NCBI GenBank assembly: GCA_921293015.1
Contig: OV121096.1
Span: 24,377,729 to 24,441,728 of the forward strand
DNA length: 64,000 nucleotides
Origin: Phorcus lineatus
Lineage: Eukaryota; Mollusca; Gastropoda; Trochida; Trochidae
Direction of reading: 5' to 3'
Shown: piece by piece, positions 61,701 to 64,000 of the stretch
How the letters are laid out: every line of letters starts with the position of its first letter
Position numbering within the stretch: the stretch's first letter is position 1
Made by a program: the position numbers and the translations under genes
The notes under the pieces: generated by a model
Told to the model about the DNA's origin: nothing
Databases searched by the model: none
The model's input: only the letters and a program-made list of their open reading frames with translations

Positions 61701-62363
61701 TTGAAAACCCACTGGTCTCCCATCGCAGGTGACATTCTAAGCACTAATTATAAATGTGACAATTTAAATGCCTATGATCGATACTCAGTGGCTTTCGAGT
61801 ATAAAAACGTGGTTGTCGGGCAAATTCCGATTGAGCAAATCAAATTATGTAACTTTTTCATTCGCAATTATAAGTGACGGGGAATCACAGTTGCTTTTTA
61901 CAACCATTCCTGTTTATCAATTTGATTTCATTCAATTCGTTCCATTAAAAAGTATAAAAGAACCATGGCTTAATTTCAGTTGAAATGTTTCAACGCTCAC
62001 ATGGGCAAAATTCGAAATTAAGCCTTAGGTCATATTGATGTTTTTACTTAATATTTTTGTTATTTAAGCATTAAAAATGCGTCAAGCTGATATATAATTG
62101 TAGTTTTTATGTATATCTATGTCATTTAAGCATTATCCTATGCGTCCAGCTGAGGTTTTAGTGTAGGTTTTACGTTAGTTTTTGGGGTCACTTTTGCATT
62201 CAGTATATATACAGTTCTATATTGATATATTTTCAGGGACCGACTGCGAGGTGGGGTGAATCAGATCAGTATAGGATACTGTGCGGTCGTCTCCTATCAC
62301 TTCAGCCAGTCCATTCTGCCTCCTGATGAGGAATTTGAGGAACAGGACGCGGTGCAGGTCTAG
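41998..62363 (+). CDS. Divergent SLC1-family (EAAT/ASCT-like) transporter
   Basis: Eleven exons (41998-42169, 48665-48739, 49501-49623, 50910-51003, 51581-51623, 52073-52196, 56084-56210, 56446-56679, 57317-57508, 61002-61136, 62237-62363) join in frame to 1446 bases, 481 aa. SLC1 proteins are trimeric, cation-coupled plasma-membrane carriers of acidic or neutral amino acids. Family features: TM1, PGEMYMRMLQMMILPLIICS (TM2), LIRNLMPSNLISACFQQ before the extracellular loop, loop sequons NVS and NVT, WYTPVGVLSLIA (TM5), the TM7 motif and TM8 DWFLDRLR. Departures from the classical pattern: HP1 AASSAVAIP, TM7 NRDGS (363-367) where NMDGT is usual, HP2 without GAAGIP, and TM8 keeping D441, R444 and N448 but having Gly at 445 (usually Thr) and Ile at 452 (usually Asp). 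Substrate and coupling cannot be predicted. The nearest AATAAA is at 63773. Confidence 0.88.
42669..42682. repeat. (TA)n microsatellite
   Basis: Short TA run directly before the trinucleotide array. Confidence 0.9.
42683..43950. repeat. 1.3-kb AGT/AGC trinucleotide array with internal duplication
   Basis: Almost continuous AGT units with AGC, AGG and CGT variants. A less regular unit containing GTCGTACCACTTGACATAG occurs twice, near 43298 and 43642, 344 bases apart and with nearly identical flanks, so the array holds a higher-order duplication. Long Val/Ala, Ser, Leu and Thr frames in every phase are array artefacts. Confidence 0.95.
45950..46110 (+). repeat. Interspersed repeat related to 35150-35740
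   Basis: Shares ATATGCCAAACTTAATCAAT-like, GATCGAAAACCGGACATTGG and GCGCGC blocks with the copy split by the LINE at 35243. Confidence 0.6.
46517..46770. repeat. GA / GACA microsatellite
   Basis: Pure GA at 46521-46575, then mixed AGAGACAG and GACAGACA units to about 46770. The Arg-Glu and Ser-Leu frames through it are not genes. Confidence 0.95.
48274..48533 (+). repeat. 30-bp minisatellite, about 8.5 units
   Basis: Unit approximately GAAGACACTGGTTCCAAACC plus AATCACTTTC. It is a multiple of three and open on both strands: the + frame repeats ITFEDTGSKP, the minus frame VSSKVIGLEP. The + frame has a stop just upstream (48207) and no ATG, and ends at 48579. It lies 130 bases before exon 2. 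Repeats abut directly with no spacers, so it is not CRISPR-like. Confidence 0.9.
48665..48739 (+). CDS. SLC1-like exon 2 (TM2)
   Basis: Acceptor ACTTGCAG, donor ATCACAG then GTAAGA, phase 1 to 1. Encodes GLPGEMYMRMLQMMILPLII then CSVITG, the most conserved N-terminal block of SLC1 proteins. Confidence 0.92.
48871..48961 (-). mobile_element. SINE-like/LINE-tail repeat with GTGAGTGAGT ends
   Basis: On the minus strand it contains CTCACGCCGCTAATGGCTG and ends in an ACTC-type tail. This is the same 3' end as the LINE at 35243-35634, with GTGAGTGAG-type sequence also at the other end. Likely a short element using the LINE's 3' end. Confidence 0.7.
49501..49623 (+). CDS. SLC1-like exon 3 (TM3/TM4 start)
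   Basis: Acceptor TATTTCCAG, donor CCGG then GTACGT, phase 1 to 1. Encodes GTASVDPKCNGRVSMVALIY and then a hydrophobic helix ending ALSYLIKPG. The ASLD...GRM equivalent is ASVD...GRVS. Confidence 0.9.
49640..49900 (+). repeat. Interspersed repeat R2, copy 1
   Basis: Shares with 50515-50800 the order AAAGTGATCTCACGAA, a TGGCAATG-like block, TTTTAAAACGAACGT, TACTTGATTATTTCCTCTAC and a GAATGAGAT..TGACCC end. A weaker relative lies at about 37640-37950. Confidence 0.55.
50515..50800 (+). repeat. Interspersed repeat R2, copy 2
   Basis: Diverged copy in the next intron: TGAAGTGATCTCATGAAAAT, TACTTGATAATGTCCTCTAC, ATGAGATGATTGACCC. Confidence 0.55.
50910..51003 (+). CDS. SLC1-like exon 4
   Basis: Acceptor TATTGTAG, donor ATAAG then GTGAGC, phase 1 to 2. 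Encodes GVGATVNDAKGVKVTDPDEV followed by DIFADLIR, which leads into the NLMPSNL block of the next exon. Confidence 0.87.
51581..51623 (+). CDS. SLC1-like exon 5 (43-bp micro-exon)
   Basis: Acceptor TTTTTTCTAG, donor CAACAG then GTGAAT, phase 2 to 0. Encodes (R)NLMPSNLISACFQQ, equivalent to the conserved RNMFPxNLVxACFxQ block. Confidence 0.9.
51880..52072. repeat. Degenerate ATC/CAT-rich run
   Basis: Imperfect ATCATC / CATCAT stretch immediately upstream of exon 6. Confidence 0.75.
52073..52196 (+). CDS. SLC1-like exon 6 (extracellular 4B-4C loop)
   Basis: Acceptor TCTATTCCAAG, donor GTGCTCG then GTAACT, phase 0 to 1. Encodes ATTKYNLVEE, then NVSGVMENVTTVTRS (two N-glycosylation sequons) and SPNVLG, which runs into the TM4C helix. 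Least conserved exon, as expected for the loop. Confidence 0.85.
52860..53075 (-). mobile_element. Probable tRNA-derived SINE
   Basis: On the minus strand from about 53070: GCTCAGTGGTTTGCGCGTTC (A-box-like) and GGCACGATTCCCGCC (degenerate B box), followed by a 150-base body. It is not a functional tRNA because the second half does not fold to a cloverleaf by eye. Confidence 0.5.
53417..54488. mobile_element. 1.07-kb DNA element with about 100-bp TIRs and 10-bp TSD
   Basis: The left arm begins AATCTCATTGAAATCAG and the right arm ends CTGATTTCAATGAGATTG. The arms match further inward (GCCGTGTCAGACGGCC against GGCCGTCTGACACGGC). CTACTAATTA flanks both ends (53407-53416, 54489-54498). The interior has one 86-codon frame (53599-53859) with no recognised domain, so it is treated as non-autonomous. 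It lies in intron 6 of the SLC1-like gene. Confidence 0.88.
55035..55380 (+). repeat. Two tandem diverged MITE-like units
   Basis: Units at about 55042-55160 and 55262-55380 share AACCAGG, TCTTAGTGCTAAGAT-like, GCTAATGTTAATGAATGGTA and GAATACG/GAAATAC ends, each roughly self-complementary. Confidence 0.6.
55381..55640 (+). repeat. Interspersed repeat R1 copy
   Basis: AAAGTTTGTTCACTTACTAC start, ACTTCAGCAGAACTGACTTA middle, AAAAGGGGTCAAATTTACG end; homologous to 17189-17430. Confidence 0.7.
56084..56210 (+). CDS. SLC1-like exon 7 (TM4C/TM5 start)
   Basis: Acceptor TTTCTTTTAG, donor TTATG then GTGAGT, phase 1 to 2. Encodes GLVLCCMLFGIAVSVIGEHA then KPFFKFFEAATIIILKILNW, matching the LGLVVF...FG..IG...E.....FF..LNE pattern of the family. 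Confidence 0.93.
56446..56679 (+). CDS. SLC1-like exon 8 (TM5, TM6, HP1 start)
   Basis: Acceptor CCACTTCAAG, donor CCTCATC then GTGAGT, phase 2 to 2. Encodes (W)YTPVGVLSLIAVAIAKADN, a long hydrophobic TM6 region, LTRRNPYKIQL and AWMVVIAAAS at the start of hairpin HP1. The run of serines normally here is reduced to a single pair. Confidence 0.94.
57317..57508 (+). CDS. SLC1-like exon 9 (HP1 end, TM7)
   Basis: Acceptor CTCCAACAG, donor ATATG then GTAATT, phase 2 to 2. Encodes SAVAIPEGLLALQRL, KVDRRVAHFVVPLATATNRD then GSTIF, and GQLAGEDMTGSQILTIW. The TM7 motif is NRDGS instead of the usual NMDGT, placing an Arg where the conserved Met helps coordinate sodium. Confidence 0.93.
58710..58945 (+). 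repeat. Interspersed repeat R1 copy, diverged
   Basis: ACAGCTGCATACCTAAAGTT start and CAAGGGGTCAAAATTTCG end, as in the copies at 17189 and 55381; the middle differs. Confidence 0.6.
58947..60440 (+). mobile_element. 5'-truncated LINE with open ORF2 C-terminus (394 codons) and (TC)n tail
   Basis: The frame is open from TLVSASPKGLQLSLDIM through the 394-codon stretch at 58994-60178, so the element was cut just after the RT active-site box. It contains the RT thumb-type ACKWRLTYNPSKSAIVIFSK, then YGGVLL, VLPTSLYGCEI, and near the end CNLCNNYTNDYDFHILLHC (CxxC...H....C). The 3' UTR ends AGGAAATAAAGAATCTCTCT, with a TC tail. The endonuclease and most of the RT are missing, so it cannot retrotranspose. 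The undamaged frame suggests a young insertion of a Jockey/CR1-group element. The ATG at 58994 is incidental. Confidence 0.88.
60930..60975 (-). other. tRNA-like B-box sequence
   Basis: Minus strand reads GACGGGTTCGAATCCCGTTTT, a perfect T-arm/B-box. No matching acceptor, D arm or A box is found, so it is probably a SINE or tRNA relic. It is 30 bases before SLC1-like exon 10. Confidence 0.35.
61002..61136 (+). CDS. SLC1-like exon 10 (HP2, TM8 start)
   Basis: Acceptor TTACATCACAG, donor GGTTCTT then GTGAGT, phase 2 to 2. Encodes (W)VLTAALSLAIPALPSASIV, then CVIIILTALGIPVEQIGLLF and ALDWF. The V..VIIL..LG.P...I.LL.A.DWF frame is classical, but the small glycine/alanine HP2 tip (usual GAAGIP) is replaced by AIPALP. 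Confidence 0.93.
61350..61470 (+). repeat. Short tandem repeat, AATGCGTCCAGTTGAAGCC type
   Basis: GCGTCCA(A/G)TTGAAG units preceded by CTGTCATTTCAGCATTCATA, about 60 bases apart, three copies. Related GCGTC-AGCTGA units recur at 62090-62170 on the other side of the HIRAN-like remnant. Confidence 0.7.
61630..61985 (+). pseudogene. HIRAN-like domain remnant
   Basis: The frame from 61410 includes RRIGDYNTVSAVRAFHILKT, then HWSPIAGDIL, AYDRYSVAFEYKNVVVGQIP and LCNFFIRNYK, with a stop at 61875. The next frame continues SDGESQLLFTTIPVYQFDF. The pattern (W-x-P..GE.L, DxYAVAV, VGH.P, SxFLRRG) resembles HIRAN-type domains in many metazoan transposon-associated proteins. A frameshift and the lack of other domains indicate a relic within SLC1-like intron 10. 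Confidence 0.45.
62237..62363 (+). CDS. SLC1-like exon 11 (TM8, C-terminus, stop)
   Basis: Acceptor ATATTTTCAG, phase 2, TAG at 62361. Encodes (L)DRLRGGVNQISIGYCAVVS then SQSILPPDEEFEEQDAVQV. Asp, Arg and Asn of the substrate-binding D..R...N pattern are kept; the Asp four residues after Asn (sodium site) is Ile. Short acidic C-tail. Confidence 0.93.
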
Positions 62364-62929
62364 CTGCAGGAACACCTGAGATTTTCCTGTACAACCTGAT
62401 CCTTGTGAACTTAAACTACTCTCGTCGAAATCTAGATTGAAAAAATATATATTCTATGGGCGAAAGCCCGAAGGTTAGCACTGATGTTTGGTCGATGATT
62501 CATAATCGGTCATTTCTATAAGTGACTTTTTGAAAAAGATTATTAGTTAATATGAGAGTGAAATAATATAAGAGGACGACCTTGGTATTATCTTTCTCAA
62601 AATGTCCAATTCCAAGCTTCATGTAGATTTTGTTTTCATGTAATTGGTAGAATGACTGAGGAGTTTACTTATGGTGCCGGAACGTTGACAAGATTGAGTT
62701 TTAGTCTAAAGAAGGTGTAGTAAGTCAATGGACCCCGAGGAACTCAAGCTCTAGCTTCAATTCAATCCGAGAATCAATGTTAACCTTTTGTTGAAATATT
62801 CAATAACATTGTTTCTTTTCAGAATACACTATGTGAAATTGTAAAAATTCTTGCAGGTGTTAAGGGTGACATCATTGTCGGATTCAAACGCATGCCCTAA
62901 TTTACGAGGTTCAGAGGTAACTCAAGTCA

Positions 62930-63260
62930 TAAAATACTGACCTAACCTCTGTTTTGATACGAGCATATCTCGAGATAGAAATCGATAAGCCTGATTGTTA
63001 GCGGGCAATCAAAGTTAGTTCAGCAACGTCGTTTCAAGAGTTATCTATCTTGTACTCAATCATTTCCGCAAGCTTCGGGAAAATTAATTGATAAACTTAA
63101 GTGTGCACTTCGAACTTCGAGTTTTCTTGTCAGAACACTGCCACATAACATAGTGACTGAATCCTGGAATAGGCCTCGGTGACAAGCAAGAAATCAAAGA
63201 AGTATTTTCATTGGCTGAAAATAATTCATCACGTGCATCGATCTTTCCCCTGAGGTTTGC
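62930..63260 (+). mobile_element. Diverged MULE-like MITE copy
   Basis: Collinear with 16719-17179: CTAACCTCTGTTTTGATACG, AATCAAAGTTAGTTCAGCAA, TTTTCATTGGCTGAAA. Ends unclear. Confidence 0.65.
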
Positions 63261-63618
63261 AACAAGGACCATACTGTTGCCCAATGTGTCCGAACTACAG
63301 TTTTCAGTTGGTGGGAGGAGATGACGGTTTAGACTTAGATGCACAAAATCAAAGATATCAACAAAGAATCGTTCCATTAAACATAGAAGCAGTTCACGAC
63401 AAAATTTGGATTCATTTATCAGTCACTTTAAATAAGCTGTAGATGTACAAGAGAAACTTTACACGATTAAAATGTGAAATACCGAAAGTAATAATTTGGA
63501 TGTTGTCAATTACGTTCCAAACGATATTGCGGAAACTATGATAGTATTGTTTTTAAAAACATTTTACTGGAGCACTTTTAATGCATTTTTTGTGGAAACT
63601 GCCTAAAAAGATCATATT

Positions 63619-63734
63619 GGCCTCCTTTCACAAAGCAACCTTAACTAAGGTTAAGCTTAACTCCAATTCTTTAACATTGCACTAAGGTTACCTTAAGAAC
63701 TTATGATAACCTTAGGGCTTTGTGAAAGGAGGCC
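63619..63734. mobile_element. 116-bp MITE
   Basis: GGCCTCCTTTCACAAAGC at the left and its complement GCTTTGTGAAAGGAGGCC at the right; the interior is also partly self-complementary (AACCTTAACTAAGGTT). A CATAT stands on each side. A possible relative lies near 41495-41590. Confidence 0.8.
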
Positions 63735-64000
63735 CATATCATGTTCTTTCTCCTGGCTTTGAGTCACGTGGAAATAAAGGTTTTATGTTTGCCCATAATC
63801 AATTTTGTTCATCCTCTTGAATTATAAAAAAAACACTTAAAAACACCAAAAGACGCAGCAAAAAGATCGCGACAAAAAACACTGAACATTGACAGAAAGC
63901 GCAATGGAGATCCTTGTTAGAAGAATCGTAAATATAAATGTAAATGCATGGCTTATGTTATCTATTGTTACAACGCAGGCATTTGGATACGATGTTAGGG
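63735..64000. other. no gene recognised
   Basis: 3' flank with an AATAAA at 63773 that could be a distal polyadenylation signal of the SLC1-like gene; nothing else supported. Confidence 0.3.

Overview
This is eukaryotic, AT-rich, intron-rich DNA, most likely from a gastropod mollusc or another lophotrochozoan. No bacterial-style gene packing is visible. Two gene families can be rebuilt exon by exon using splice sites and intron phase. The rest is introns and intergenic DNA loaded with transposable elements, foldback elements, SINE and LINE fragments and long microsatellites. A short repeat made of GTGAGTGAGT plus a GCGGCGTGAG core, common in mollusc genomes, supports the assignment. No tool was run: family names come from motif recognition in translated sequence.

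Region by region. 1-5.1 kb: a decayed L1/Tx1-type LINE on the + strand (ORF1 remnant, endonuclease, reverse transcriptase with a YADDT box), whose ORF1 is split by a tRNA-derived SINE. 5.5-9.2 kb: a small foldback element, a broken RPA-like zinc-ribbon/OB-fold coding remnant, and a 5'-truncated LINE nested inside a MITE. 9.4-17.8 kb (minus strand): the first three coding exons of a secreted protein with a signal peptide, a PAN/Apple-like domain, a Cys-rich linker and the first half of a GON domain (the domain at the C-terminus of ADAMTS9/20). Its introns hold three inverted-repeat elements with clear target-site duplications. 21.5-32.0 kb (plus strand): a complete six-exon paralogue of the same gene, 361 aa, with identical phases at all shared junctions. 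The two paralogues are head to head with about 3.7 kb between start codons.

32-37 kb: intergenic DNA with degenerate tandem repeats and a LINE 3' end carrying a 12-bp target-site duplication. 37.3-62.4 kb (plus strand): an SLC1-family (EAAT/ASCT-type) transporter gene. Eleven exons, from a first exon at 41998 to a stop at 62363, join in frame to a 481-aa protein. A second intact candidate first exon lies at 37347-37494 and a decayed third copy near 38270-38353, so the 5' end is a cluster of duplicated TM1 exons. The transporter keeps the family fold but has changed several residues that bind cations or substrate in well-studied members. The introns contain a 1.3-kb AGT/AGC trinucleotide array, a GA/GACA array, a 30-bp minisatellite, a 1.07-kb long-TIR element, a 5'-truncated LINE with a 394-codon open frame and a HIRAN-like coding remnant. 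62.4-64 kb: 3' flank with MITE copies.

The two gene families have no evident functional link; they are neighbours. The strongest points for follow-up are the divergent SLC1 protein with its duplicated first exons and the head-to-head PAN-GON pair.
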